Shown here: positions 1 to 6,041 of the stretch, one piece after another
Layout: every line of letters begins with the position of its first letter
How positions within the stretch are numbered: the first letter of the stretch is position 1
From: an uncultured Armatimonadota bacterium
GTDB taxonomy: Bacteria; Armatimonadota; Fimbriimonadia; Fimbriimonadales; Fimbriimonadaceae
Assembly: GCA_946478935.1 (NCBI GenBank)
Contig: CAMLEL010000144.1
Span: forward strand, 1 to 6,483
Direction of reading: 5' to 3'
Length of the DNA: 6,483 nucleotides
Program-made: the position numbers and the translations under genes
The notes under the pieces: generated by a model
The model's database searches: none
What the model was told of the DNA's origin: nothing
Seen by the model: the letters and a program-made list of their open reading frames with translations, nothing else

Positions 1-2
1 TG

Positions 3-989
3 GATCGAAGACGCCCGGGTCAGAGCCACATTACCACGCAGCGCAAAGAAGCCGACCGTGTCGAAATCCTAAGCGGTGTTCACGAAAGCGGGGTTACATT
101 GGGTACGCCGATCGCGATGATCGTTCGTAATCAAGATGCTCGGAGCCATGACTACGACGAAATGAAGGACAAGTATCGGCCCAGCCATGCCGACTTCACC
201 TATGACCAAAAATACGGTATCCGAGCCTGGCAGGGCGGGGGTCGAAGCTCAGCTCGCGAAACGATCGGTCGCGTTGCAGCCGGCGCGGTGGCCAAGAGAG
301 TCCTGAGTTACCTGTGGGGTGTTGAAATCCTTGCTTATGTCGAGCGGGTTCAGAACATCGCAACGGACGTCAACCCGTTGTCGATTGACCTGAAACAAGT
401 TGAATCGAGCATCGTCCGTTGCCCCGATCCCTCGATTTCCGGGCGCATGATCGAACTCATCGAATCGATCAGGAAGAGTGGTGACTCCGTTGGCGGGAGT
501 ATCGTGTGCGTCATCAAAGGAGTGTTGCCAGGTTGGGGAGAGCCGGTCTTTGACCGGCTTGAGGCTGACCTGGGAAAAGGATGCCTTTCCCTGCCAGCGT
601 GCAAGGCCTTTGAGGTAGGCAGCGGATTTGCCGGGACCTACCAAACTGGATTGCAGCATAACGACGCATTTCGCTCCGGGAGCAAGGACTTAAGCGCCGG
701 GCCTGTTCACACAACAACGAATCAATCTGGAGGCATCCAGGGAGGGATTTCGAATGGAATGCCAATCGTCTTTCGGGTTGGGTTCAAGCCCACGGCCACA
801 GTAATGCGAGACCAGGAAACGGTCAATACCAGTCTAGAGGATACGACTCTGCAGGGACGGGGTCGGCATGACCCATGCGTTCTGCCACGGGCGGTTCCAA
901 TGGTTGAAGCAATGGCCGCTTTGGTTTTGGTCGATCATGCGCTGAGGCAGGAACCCAACCTTGTATGCGAGAAGTATCCGACATCATGA
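3..989 (+). CDS. aroC: Chorismate synthase, 5' end missing
   Basis: Chorismate synthase removes phosphate from 5-enolpyruvylshikimate-3-phosphate to give chorismate. It is the last step of the shikimate pathway, is cytosolic, and needs reduced FMN. The frame is open from the window edge and encodes 328 residues; roughly 45-50 N-terminal residues, including the first signature, lie outside. Family landmarks appear in order: RRPGQS and [14 protein letters not shown] at the left edge, [13 protein letters not shown], the [20 protein letters not shown] signature (about 234-293), [23 protein letters not shown] near the flavin site, and [19 protein letters not shown] near the C-terminus. The TTG at 99 is an internal Leu codon (VTLGTP), not a start. 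The TGA stop overlaps the next gene's ATG as ATGA, so translation may be coupled. Identity is certain from the motifs; only the N-terminus cannot be judged. Confidence 0.97.
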   Translation, partial: DRRRPGQSHITTQRKEADRVEILSGVHESGVTLGTPIAMIVRNQDARSHDYDEMKDKYRPSHADFTYDQKYGIRAWQGGGRSSARETIGRVAAGAVAKRVLSYLWGVEILAYVERVQNIATDVNPLSIDLKQVESSIVRCPDPSISGRMIELIESIRKSGDSVGGSIVCVIKGVLPGWGEPVFDRLEADLGKGCLSLPACKAFEVGSGFAGTYQTGLQHNDAFRSGSKDLSAGPVHTTTNQSGGIQGGISNGMPIVFRVGFKPTATVMRDQETVNTSLEDTTLQGRGRHDPCVLPRAVPMVEAMAALVLVDHALRQEPNLVCEKYPTS

Positions 990-1510
990 GAATTCTTGCC
1001 GTCGCCATTACATTAACCCTTGGTACCGTTGCATTGTCCCAAGTCCCGATCGCTGCAAAGGCAGATGTCGAGTCAGCTGATGCCATCGTCAAGTCTGTTT
1101 ACAGCGTGATTTCTGGATCAGCGGGTGAGAAACGGAATTGGGATCGGATGCGTTCCCTATTTACTGAAGATGCGCGCATGGTCGCCATCGCAAAAACGCC
1201 GAATGGCGAGGTCCGCAGACGACACATGACGGTGGAGGACTACATCAAACAGTCAGGACCCGTGCTTGAGCAGCGCGGATTTTTTGAGAAAGAAGTAGCT
1301 CGCCGTACCGAACAGTTTGGAAACCTGATTCATGTCTGGACCACCTACGAAGCTCGAATGAAGCAGGATGACGCCAAGCCATTTATGCGGGGGATCAACT
1401 CAATGCAGCTTTGGAACGATGGCACGCGTTGGTGGGTCTTAAGCATCGTTTGGCAAGCCGAAGATCCGAAATTGACCCTGCCAGACAAGTACCTGAAGGA
1501 TGGAAAATAA
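986..1510 (+). CDS. Exported NTF2/SnoaL-like protein, function unknown
   Basis: The protein has 174 residues. The chosen ATG overlaps the aroC stop as ATGA and starts a plausible signal peptide: MR, then a hydrophobic run ([16 protein letters not shown]), then an AKA|D-type cleavage site near residue 26. An in-frame ATG at 965 would add MREVSDI in front and spoil the signal peptide, so it is rejected. The mature part fits a cone-shaped NTF2-like/SnoaL-like/DUF4440 fold: a helix with an acidic run ([18 protein letters not shown]), a central segment with VEDYI, then strands ending in [35 protein letters not shown]. The alternating, Trp-rich last strands are typical of the fold. Such proteins are enzymes or ligand binders; no catalytic set can be assigned here. 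No strong SD is visible, so translation may depend on coupling to aroC. Fold moderately sure, function unknown. Confidence 0.8.
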   Translation: MRILAVAITLTLGTVALSQVPIAAKADVESADAIVKSVYSVISGSAGEKRNWDRMRSLFTEDARMVAIAKTPNGEVRRRHMTVEDYIKQSGPVLEQRGFFEKEVARRTEQFGNLIHVWTTYEARMKQDDAKPFMRGINSMQLWNDGTRWWVLSIVWQAEDPKLTLPDKYLKDGK

Positions 1511-1513
1511 AAA

Positions 1514-1540
1514 AGCCCGCGCAAGTAAATTGCGCGGGCT
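1514..1540 (-). terminator. Intrinsic terminator of the RNA-binding protein gene
   Basis: A perfect 10-bp GC-rich stem (AGCCCGCGCA at 1514-1523, TGCGCGGGCT at 1531-1540) encloses a 7-nt loop. Read on the minus strand it is followed at once by T6, A, T4 (1513 down to about 1503), a classic intrinsic terminator for the gene ending at 1557. On the plus strand only GAAGTTT follows, so for the aroC-side transcript it would be a weaker terminator or a 3'-end stabiliser. The minus-strand T-tract is made from the last codons and stop of the convergent NTF2-like gene. Confidence 0.92.
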
Positions 1541-1556
1541 GAAGTTTAGGCCTGGA

Positions 1557-1907
1557 TTACCAGCGTCCGCCGCCTTGACGACCCTTGCCGCCGCCGTAGC
1601 CGCCGCCACCACCGGATCGACCGCCGCCGCCGCCATATCCGCCGCCACCGCCGGATCGACCGCCACCGCCACCGCCGCTACCCTTGGGCTGAGCCTCGTT
1701 CACGGTGAGGGTGCGACCACCCAGTTCCTTCTGGTTCTTGTCGGCGATTGCCGCTTCGAGCTTATCTCCATCGATGTCGATAAAGCCGAATCCGCGTCCC
1801 TCGATGATTCGGGGGTTGGACGGACCGTATGGTGCGAAGTGGTTGGCCAGATCTTCCTCGTTGACCGAGTACGGAAGATTGCCTACGTATAGTGTTTTTG
1901 TTGCCAT
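1557..1907 (-). CDS. Small glycine-rich RRM RNA-binding protein
   Basis: This 116-residue cytosolic protein has one RNA recognition motif (about residues 4-73) and a glycine-rich tail (about 76-116). RNP2 is LYVGNL (6-11) and RNP1 is RGFGFIDI (38-45); the RNA-stacking aromatics Y7, F40 and F42 are present. The loop before RNP1 (GPSNPRIIEG) is shorter than the usual form with TGRSRGF. The tail alternates Gly runs with RS and Y, like cold-induced Rbp proteins of cyanobacteria and other bacteria, which bind single-stranded RNA and are thought to act as RNA chaperones. The ATG at 1905-1907 is chosen because it begins MATKTLYVGNLPYS as in the family and has AGGAGG 8 nt upstream; the in-frame ATG at 1973 would only add leader sequence. 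A promoter and a leader of about 114 nt precede it, and a terminator follows. Confidence 0.95.
   Translation of the reverse strand: MATKTLYVGNLPYSVNEEDLANHFAPYGPSNPRIIEGRGFGFIDIDGDKLEAAIADKNQKELGGRTLTVNEAQPKGSGGGGGGRSGGGGGYGGGGGRSGGGGGYGGGKGRQGGGRW
1588..1665 (-). repeat. Two tandem 39-bp units in the Gly-rich tail
   Basis: Units 1588-1626 and 1627-1665 match at 35 of 39 positions by eye and encode two copies of a 13-residue module made of Gly with Y and RS. The differences are mainly at third codon positions, so the peptide is kept. Copy number probably changes by slippage or unequal recombination, as in other glycine-rich tails. Confidence 0.85.
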
Positions 1908-1915
1908 TAATTTGG

Positions 1916-1921
1916 CCTCCT
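1916..1921 (-). promoter_or_regulatory. Strong Shine-Dalgarno of the RNA-binding protein gene
   Basis: AGGAGG on the minus strand lies 8 nt before the ATG at 1907. It is the clearest ribosome binding site in the window and fixes this start. Its first half (1921-1919) overlaps a segment that can pair with upstream leader RNA. Confidence 0.9.
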
Positions 1922-1964
1922 GATTGATTCGTACGGAAAGAGAAGGCTGCGATCTCGAATCAGG
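1919..1964 (-). promoter_or_regulatory. Leader element with alternative pairing near the SD
   Basis: In the leader of the RNA-binding protein mRNA, CCTGATTCG (1964-1956) can pair in two mutually exclusive ways. TGATTCG can form 7 bp with CGAATCA (1931-1925), leaving the SD free, or CCTGATT can form 7 bp with AATCAGG (1925-1919), covering half of the SD. The complementarity is seen directly. A regulatory switch, perhaps temperature-responsive as in other cold-shock leaders, is inference; the helices are short and AT-rich. Confidence 0.4.
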
Positions 1965-2003
1965 AATAGCCATGGGAGGCAGAATTCTGGGTGCGAGATG
2001 GAT

Positions 2004-2021
2004 GCGATCGCGTTACGTAAC
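2004..2021. promoter_or_regulatory. Adjacent palindromes at the predicted transcription start
   Basis: GCGATCGC (2004-2011) directly abuts the 10-bp palindrome GTTACGTAAC (2012-2021). The second coincides with the predicted start of the RNA-binding protein transcript, in the divergent region shared with pstB. It may be an operator, or a short leader structure; no regulator is identified and GCGATCGC is a common genomic word. Confidence 0.3.
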
Positions 2022-2027
2022 TTTGTT

Positions 2028-2057
2028 AGTATACCTCGTATCCAGGAGTCCTGCCAA
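2028..2057 (-). promoter_or_regulatory. Sigma70-type promoter of the RNA-binding protein gene
   Basis: On the minus strand, TTGGCA (2057-2052) and TATACT (2033-2028) each match the -35 and -10 consensus at 5 of 6 positions, with an 18-bp spacer. Transcription would begin near 2021, giving a leader of about 114 nt. This is the best canonical promoter in the window and it fires away from pstB. Confidence 0.72.
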
Positions 2058-2090
2058 CCATAACGGTTTCTTAACATAGGTCCACTAGAC

Positions 2091-2096
2091 TAGAAT
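2091..2096 (+). promoter_or_regulatory. Candidate -10 element for a leaderless pstB transcript
   Basis: TAGAAT (5 of 6 to TATAAT) ends 8 nt before the ATG at 2105 and 2 nt before the ATG at 2099. No SD lies upstream. The position predicts an RNA starting at or within a few nucleotides of the second ATG. The -35 region at normal spacing (around 2068-2073, TTCTTA) is poor; TTAACA at 2071-2076 is a better hexamer but only 14 bp away. Confidence 0.5.
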
Positions 2097-2098
2097 TA

Positions 2099-2896
2099 AT
2101 GGTCATGGCCTTACCGACCGTAGAACCCGAGCCGCGAACAGCGACGATCAAGATTGCCGCCCGAAACGTTGACTTCTTTTACGGATCTCATCAAGCTTTG
2201 AAAGGCATCACGGTTGATATCGAAGCGAACAAGGTCACCGCATTCATTGGGCCCAGCGGTTGTGGCAAGTCCACCTTCCTTCGATGCTTGAACCGCATGA
2301 ACGACCTGATCGATGGCACCAGGTTCGAAGGCACCATCACCCTCGATGGTCAGGACATCTACGCGTCGAACGTCGATCCTGTCGAATTGCGCAAGGAAGT
2401 TGGGATGGTCTTCCAGAAGCCAAATCCCTTCCCGATGTCTATCTATGACAACATTGCCTATGGGCCAAAGATCCACGGCCTGAAGGATCGGTCCAAGTTG
2501 GACGACTTGGTCGAGGATTGTTTAAAGAAGGCTGCCCTATGGGACGAAGTCAAGGACAAGCTCAAGCAATCGGCACTGGCGCTTTCGGGCGGTCAACAGC
2601 AGCGACTCTGTATTGCTCGAACCCTTGCCGTGGATCCCAAGATCATTCTGATGGATGAGCCATGCTCGGCTCTCGATCCGATCGCCACGAGCCGCATCGA
2701 AGATTTAATCGATGAGCTAAAGCACCAATATACGATCGTCATCGTGACTCACAACATGCAGCAGGCTCAGCGAACAAGCGACACCACGGCATTTTTTATG
2801 CTCGGCAACTTGGTGGAAGTTAACTCTACGGCCGACATTTTCCTGTTTCCACAAAAGAAAGAAACCGAGGACTACATTTCTGGACGCTTTGGGTAA
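2099..2896 (+). CDS. pstB: Phosphate ABC transporter ATP-binding protein PstB
   Basis: PstB is the cytoplasmic ATPase that powers the PstSCAB high-affinity phosphate importer. At 265 residues it is full length and every ABC motif is intact: Walker [10 protein letters not shown] (51-59), Q-loop Q106 in [19 protein letters not shown], signature LSGGQQQRL (162-170), Walker B ILMDEP with catalytic E187, D-loop SALD (190-193) and H-loop H218 in [31 protein letters not shown] and the ending ED-YISGRFG are PstB hallmarks. Two ATGs, at 2099 and 2105, are possible; neither has an SD, and the TAGAAT hexamer favours 2105 (MALPTV). The gene is unusual in context: upstream is a divergent RNA-binding protein gene, not pstA, and downstream is a histidine kinase, not phoU. 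The permease and binding protein must be encoded elsewhere, or this is an extra copy. Confidence 0.96.
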   Translation: MVMALPTVEPEPRTATIKIAARNVDFFYGSHQALKGITVDIEANKVTAFIGPSGCGKSTFLRCLNRMNDLIDGTRFEGTITLDGQDIYASNVDPVELRKEVGMVFQKPNPFPMSIYDNIAYGPKIHGLKDRSKLDDLVEDCLKKAALWDEVKDKLKQSALALSGGQQQRLCIARTLAVDPKIILMDEPCSALDPIATSRIEDLIDELKHQYTIVIVTHNMQQAQRTSDTTAFFMLGNLVEVNSTADIFLFPQKKETEDYISGRFG

Positions 2897-2909
2897 ACGT
2901 CGAGTCAAG

Positions 2910-2915
2910 TAAACT
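2910..2915 (+). promoter_or_regulatory. Candidate -10 element before the histidine kinase
   Basis: TAAACT lies in the 27-bp gap after pstB, exactly 8 nt before the kinase ATG at 2924. No SD is visible. The spacing equals that before pstB (second ATG) and the mutarotase-like gene, suggesting a private leaderless transcript besides read-through from pstB. No convincing -35 was found. Confidence 0.4.
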
Positions 2916-2923
2916 CCAAGCGA

Positions 2924-4228
2924 ATGGATACGAATGCACGGCTCATCCAAGCCGTCCAAATCGCCACACGGAAGCTGGCCAGCACTGGGCAGTTTGACCG
3001 CCTGTTGAAGGAGGTCCTGCAGCTCTGCGTGGAAGCCGTCGGTGCGTCGGGCGGAACGATTTACGTCCATGAGCCTGCGAATCGTCGGCTCCGATTTCAG
3101 CATGTGCTTCCGGAAGAAGTTGCGGACAAGCTACCGGTTAAGGATATTCCAGATGACTACGGGGTAGCTGGGCAAGCTTTCCAATCCCGACAGACTGTCA
3201 CCAAAGAGTTCCCTCCTCGCCCCGAATTGAGCGACTTTGAACAAGCCACTGGAGTAGTGCTTCGAAACATGATCGCCTGTCCGCTGGCGATGGAAGATGA
3301 AACTCCGATCGGCATCGTCCAAATCCTGAATAAGAACGATGGCTCTTTCACCGAGGAGGACATCGCCGTCCTCGAAACTGTAGCTGCGGTTTCGGCAATG
3401 GCCTATGTGAACTCACGCCTGCTAGAAGAGAGCACACGCGCGTCGAGCCTCCTAGGTATGGGCAAAGTAAGCCACGACATCGGCAATCTCGCGGCCAGTC
3501 TTTATGCCAATCTGAGCTTCAGCGAGCTCGCAATGGGTGGACTTAAAGAACACCTGAAGGGCGCAGACGTCGATGATTCCGTTTCGATGTACGTCGACAC
3601 GCTGGACGGGATGTTTACGGACATTCAAAAGTCCGTGGATCGAATTGTCGGATACTCGCGATTGATCAGTGACCTATCTGCAGGTCGGTCGTTGCGGCCC
3701 GAAAAGGTGTTAGCCCCCCTAGCGGAGACGATTCAGACAAGCGCGGCATACTTGGAGACCGAAGGTCGCAAGAACCATGTCTCCCTCAAGTACGAAATCC
3801 AAGAAGACGCGCCGCCCCTATATCACGATGAGCTGTATCTGTTCCGCATCGTTCAGAACCTGGTTGGGAATGCCATCAAGGCCGTAAAGGAAACGATCCC
3901 TGACGACTGGCAGGCCCATGTTGTGGGTAACGAGGATGATGTGATTCTCGGTGAGGTCACCGTCCGCTACCTCTTCAAAGGTAAGGAACATATCATTGAG
4001 GTCCAAGACAGCGGCCCCGGAATGACGCCGGACATTGCGGAACGAATTCTAAAGGGCAATGCGCGCAGTCAGTGGGACAAAGGCGGAGGCTCAGGCTGGG
4101 GCACCAAGATCGTGATGGAGCTTGCTGTCACACACGATGCCAAAGTCGAAATCGATAGCGAGTTGGGCCACGGTTCCACGTTCCGTGTGCGATTCCCCCA
4201 CCGCGAAGGTCCAAGTCAACCGGACTAG
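2924..4228 (+). CDS. Soluble GAF-domain sensor histidine kinase
   Basis: This 434-residue protein has no signal peptide or membrane segment, so it senses inside the cell. A GAF domain (about 20-165) includes GGTIYVHEPANRRLRF, a middle PLAMEDETPIGIVQILNK strand pair and FTEEDIAVLETVAAVSAMA. A dimerisation/phosphoacceptor segment follows with H184 in GKVSHDIGNLAASLY, in place of the common HELRTPL form. The HATPase domain carries N-box LFRIVQNLVGNAIKA (307-321; N312, N316), G1 DSGPGM (362-367) and G2 GGGSGWGTKIV (387-397), ending GSTFRVRFP. It should autophosphorylate H184 and pass phosphate to a response regulator, none of which is in the window. The ligand of the GAF domain is unknown. It sits 27 bp after pstB on the same strand, which hints at phosphate sensing; this is inference. 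No SD precedes the ATG. Confidence 0.93.
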   Translation: MDTNARLIQAVQIATRKLASTGQFDRLLKEVLQLCVEAVGASGGTIYVHEPANRRLRFQHVLPEEVADKLPVKDIPDDYGVAGQAFQSRQTVTKEFPPRPELSDFEQATGVVLRNMIACPLAMEDETPIGIVQILNKNDGSFTEEDIAVLETVAAVSAMAYVNSRLLEESTRASSLLGMGKVSHDIGNLAASLYANLSFSELAMGGLKEHLKGADVDDSVSMYVDTLDGMFTDIQKSVDRIVGYSRLISDLSAGRSLRPEKVLAPLAETIQTSAAYLETEGRKNHVSLKYEIQEDAPPLYHDELYLFRIVQNLVGNAIKAVKETIPDDWQAHVVGNEDDVILGEVTVRYLFKGKEHIIEVQDSGPGMTPDIAERILKGNARSQWDKGGGSGWGTKIVMELAVTHDAKVEIDSELGHGSTFRVRFPHREGPSQPD

Positions 4229-4256
4229 GAACCGAATCGGCCCGCAAACCGGTTGA
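4216..4256 (+). repeat. Inverted repeat across the kinase stop codon
   Basis: TCAACCGG (4216-4223) and CCGGTTGA (4249-4256) are perfect 8-bp inverted copies separated by 25 nt that include the kinase stop. In RNA this would be a modest hairpin between two co-directional genes. No T-tract follows, so it could dampen read-through or protect an mRNA end rather than terminate. The right arm lies in the 8-bp palindrome AACCGGTT (4247-4254). Confidence 0.35.
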
Positions 4257-4263
4257 GTCAGAC

Positions 4264-4268
4264 AAGGA
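4264..4268 (+). promoter_or_regulatory. Ribosome binding site supporting a TTG start
   Basis: AAGGA lies 7 nt before the TTG at 4276 and supports that rare start codon. It contrasts with pstB and the kinase, which have no SD, and suggests this gene is translated from a leadered or operon mRNA. Confidence 0.65.
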
Positions 4269-4275
4269 AACGAAT

Positions 4276-5109
4276 TTGAGCCAAGCCCCGCAGGACCTGG
4301 AAAGGACCGACGAACAACCCAAAAGTCAGTACATCAACAAGAAAGACATCAAAGTCTTCGTCATTGCGCTGGTTGTGCTGGCGATCGTCCTGAGTCCGGT
4401 TTATTTTGTCCTTAAAGAAAACAGCGACTCGTTCGTCTGCAAGCGAAACATGCAGGCAATCTCAAAGGCAATCATGCTGTACTCGGCGGAGAATAATGAT
4501 CGCTTGCCGCCTGCATACGTGACCGTCGATGGCTACACACCTTACGTTGAAAATGACGGCGGCCTTTACACGTGGGCATTTTTGATCGATCCCCACATGA
4601 AGCGGGATACGAGTTTCAGGTGTCCCAAAGCGAGCGACGACGAGTGCTATTTCGATCATGACAGTGAGACCGGCAAGTTGATGCCGGTTGCCTATGGCAT
4701 GTATCTGCCCATGGCGGGAATGCCACTCAGCTCTATCTCCAATCCTGAGTCGGCCGTTTTGATCACGGAGACGGCGAGTAGCGGTTCCAATAGCACGTAC
4801 AACCCCCATCCAATTCTCGGCCCGGATGAAAAGCCGGTTCGCGATGGATTTGTGGTGACGTGGGACACCGGCAATCGGCTCCCAGAAGAAGCGGTCTCAT
4901 CGGTGACGCGCCTCGCCTACCGGAACACAAAGAGTGGCGACTTCAAGAAAACGGGACCTGCCCGCCACCCCGGAGGAAACCACTTCGTTACCGTAAGTGG
5001 AACCAGCGTCACGCTTTCGCCGAGCGCAGCCAAGGTTAATTGGGATGCCAAGGGCAAGCGAATAACCGGCCGGTGGACTATTCCTGACGCTGCCATGCTC
5101 GGCAATTAG
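4276..5109 (+). CDS. Membrane-anchored pseudopilin-like (H-X9-DG type) protein
   Basis: The protein has 277 residues: a polar cytoplasmic N-terminus (1-25), one transmembrane helix (about 26-46, VFVIALVVLAIVLSPVYFVL), and a large domain expected outside. After the helix, CKRNMQAISKAIMLYSAENNDRLPP (55-79, shown here only as the family segment) resembles the N-terminal part of the pseudopilin-like superfamily common in Planctomycetota and Armatimonadota. Near the end, RHPGGNHFVTVSG (230-242) is the family's H-X9-DG box with Asp replaced by Ser (H231, S241, G242). The prepilin peptidase motif (G-FTLIE) is absent and 25 residues precede the helix, so it probably remains anchored. Cys 55, 116 and 124 could form a disulfide. 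Start TTG with AAGGA upstream. Its stop overlaps the stop of the convergent gene. Precise function unknown. Confidence 0.82.
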   Translation: MSQAPQDLERTDEQPKSQYINKKDIKVFVIALVVLAIVLSPVYFVLKENSDSFVCKRNMQAISKAIMLYSAENNDRLPPAYVTVDGYTPYVENDGGLYTWAFLIDPHMKRDTSFRCPKASDDECYFDHDSETGKLMPVAYGMYLPMAGMPLSSISNPESAVLITETASSGSNSTYNPHPILGPDEKPVRDGFVVTWDTGNRLPEEAVSSVTRLAYRNTKSGDFKKTGPARHPGGNHFVTVSGTSVTLSPSAAKVNWDAKGKRITGRWTIPDAAMLGN

Positions 5110-6008
5110 CCAACCAGGGGGCGCTCGCTTGCCAATTCTGCGATCCAGTTGCCACACGCCGTGTCGTCGGTAGGAGGGACTGCATCCCGAATCAGATACC
5201 AGGTCTCGAGGTGCGTTGCGAAGTCTCCCGGGGGTACCGATTCCATCGGGCCTAGGCTCTCAACCTCCAACATGTCTTGCCGCGTAAACGTTTCGAAGTT
5301 GCACCCACCGTCTGGATAGACAAACTCTGATTCGGCGCCAAATCGCTTGAGGAACGAGGATCCCCCATTGGCATAAACGGCAATACCCTGGTCCACAAAA
5401 GCGCCGACTTTCTGAGGTCCGCTGGCCGCATCATGCCGTAGCCGAATGACACTTCGACCCCAGGTCCAGCGGGGGTCTGACATGTCCGTGTAGTGCCACA
5501 GGATGAGCGGGCGTGCCGGAAGCACTTTCTCGCTGTGGGGAATGGATGCTGCCTGCGGGAACAAACATTCACCACCCGGCGCCATCACGGTCAAAGCCCA
5601 GGGCGCGAGTTCTGCTGCATAAGCTCCATGATTGTAAATCCGGTGTTCGATTGCGACCGCCTGGTCCACGACTCGGATGCGAATCTCTTTCTGCAAGAAC
5701 CATTTTTCAGTTGGGGCTCTGAACACATGCCAACCGTCTTCTTCAAGTGCCTCAACGGGTTCGTTGTCGGGATGGAGTGTTTTGGGATCCTCTTCAGGGG
5801 CGATCCAGAGTCGATGCCCTCCGTAACTTCGATACTCGTCGCCACCCGTCTTACCCATATCCTTGGCGTATTCAACGAGCATATTTGGACCACCGACGAA
5901 TCCATAGCGGATAATTCTGGGACCGACTTCGAGGGTAACGATTAGTTCAGCGTCGCCCGCCTGAATTCGGGCACAGCGGTTCCAGCCACCATAGGAAACG
6001 ATTTCCAT
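5106..6008 (-). CDS. Galactose-mutarotase-like protein, function unknown
   Basis: The 300-residue product has no signal peptide or membrane segment. The sequence looks like a beta-sandwich of the aldose-1-epimerase/galactose-mutarotase superfamily (a DUF4380-like group is possible). Landmarks are ELIVTLEVGPRIIRYGF (21-37), GGHRLWIAPEED (63-74), VAIEHRIYNHGAYAAELAPWALTVM (118-142; only its pattern matters), FVYPDGGCNFETFT (229-242), LEVESLGP (247-254) and HLETWYL (266-272). Conserved His, Glu and Trp in these segments suit a sugar-binding groove, but the catalytic His/Glu pair of true mutarotases cannot be assigned by eye, so it may bind or isomerise a different carbohydrate. No SD precedes the ATG; TATGCT lies 8 nt upstream. 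The gene follows an outer-membrane protein gene by 33 bp, which suggests, but does not prove, a shared carbohydrate-related role. Confidence 0.8.
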   Translation of the reverse strand: MEIVSYGGWNRCARIQAGDAELIVTLEVGPRIIRYGFVGGPNMLVEYAKDMGKTGGDEYRSYGGHRLWIAPEEDPKTLHPDNEPVEALEEDGWHVFRAPTEKWFLQKEIRIRVVDQAVAIEHRIYNHGAYAAELAPWALTVMAPGGECLFPQAASIPHSEKVLPARPLILWHYTDMSDPRWTWGRSVIRLRHDAASGPQKVGAFVDQGIAVYANGGSSFLKRFGAESEFVYPDGGCNFETFTRQDMLEVESLGPMESVPPGDFATHLETWYLIRDAVPPTDDTACGNWIAELASERPLVG

Positions 6009-6016
6009 CGATTCGG

Positions 6017-6022
6017 AGCATA
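6017..6022 (-). promoter_or_regulatory. Candidate -10 element before the mutarotase-like gene
   Basis: TATGCT on the minus strand ends exactly 8 nt before the ATG at 6008, the same geometry as at pstB and the histidine kinase, and there is no SD. The -35 region is weak. Read-through from the outer-membrane protein gene is the alternative. Confidence 0.38.
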
Positions 6023-6041
6023 CCGGCGAGGCGTCTCGAAT

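Noticed and set aside
249..765. Several minus-strand open frames inside aroC
   Set aside because: They lie opposite clear chorismate synthase motifs and show no recognisable domain or start signal.
1500..1892. Plus-strand open frame rich in Ala, Thr and Ser opposite the RNA-binding protein gene
   Set aside because: It is the mirror of the Gly-rich GGN codons and the RRM; the minus strand carries RNP1/RNP2, an SD, a promoter and a terminator.
1908..1973. N-terminal extension of the RNA-binding protein to an ATG at 1973
   Set aside because: The extra 22 residues have no RRM similarity and the ATG at 1907 has an AGGAGG at ideal spacing.
2071..2076. TTAACA upstream of pstB as a PhoP/PhoB-type Pho box
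   Set aside because: Only one good copy is present; Pho boxes need properly spaced repeats, which I could not find.
5101..5132. GGCAA/TTGCC hairpin as a terminator between the convergent genes
   Set aside because: Only 5 bp of stem with a long loop and no T-tract.
5493..5945. Plus-strand open frame of 150 codons opposite the mutarotase-like gene
   Set aside because: The minus strand gives a coherent conserved-looking protein; this frame has irregular composition and no SD or domain pattern.
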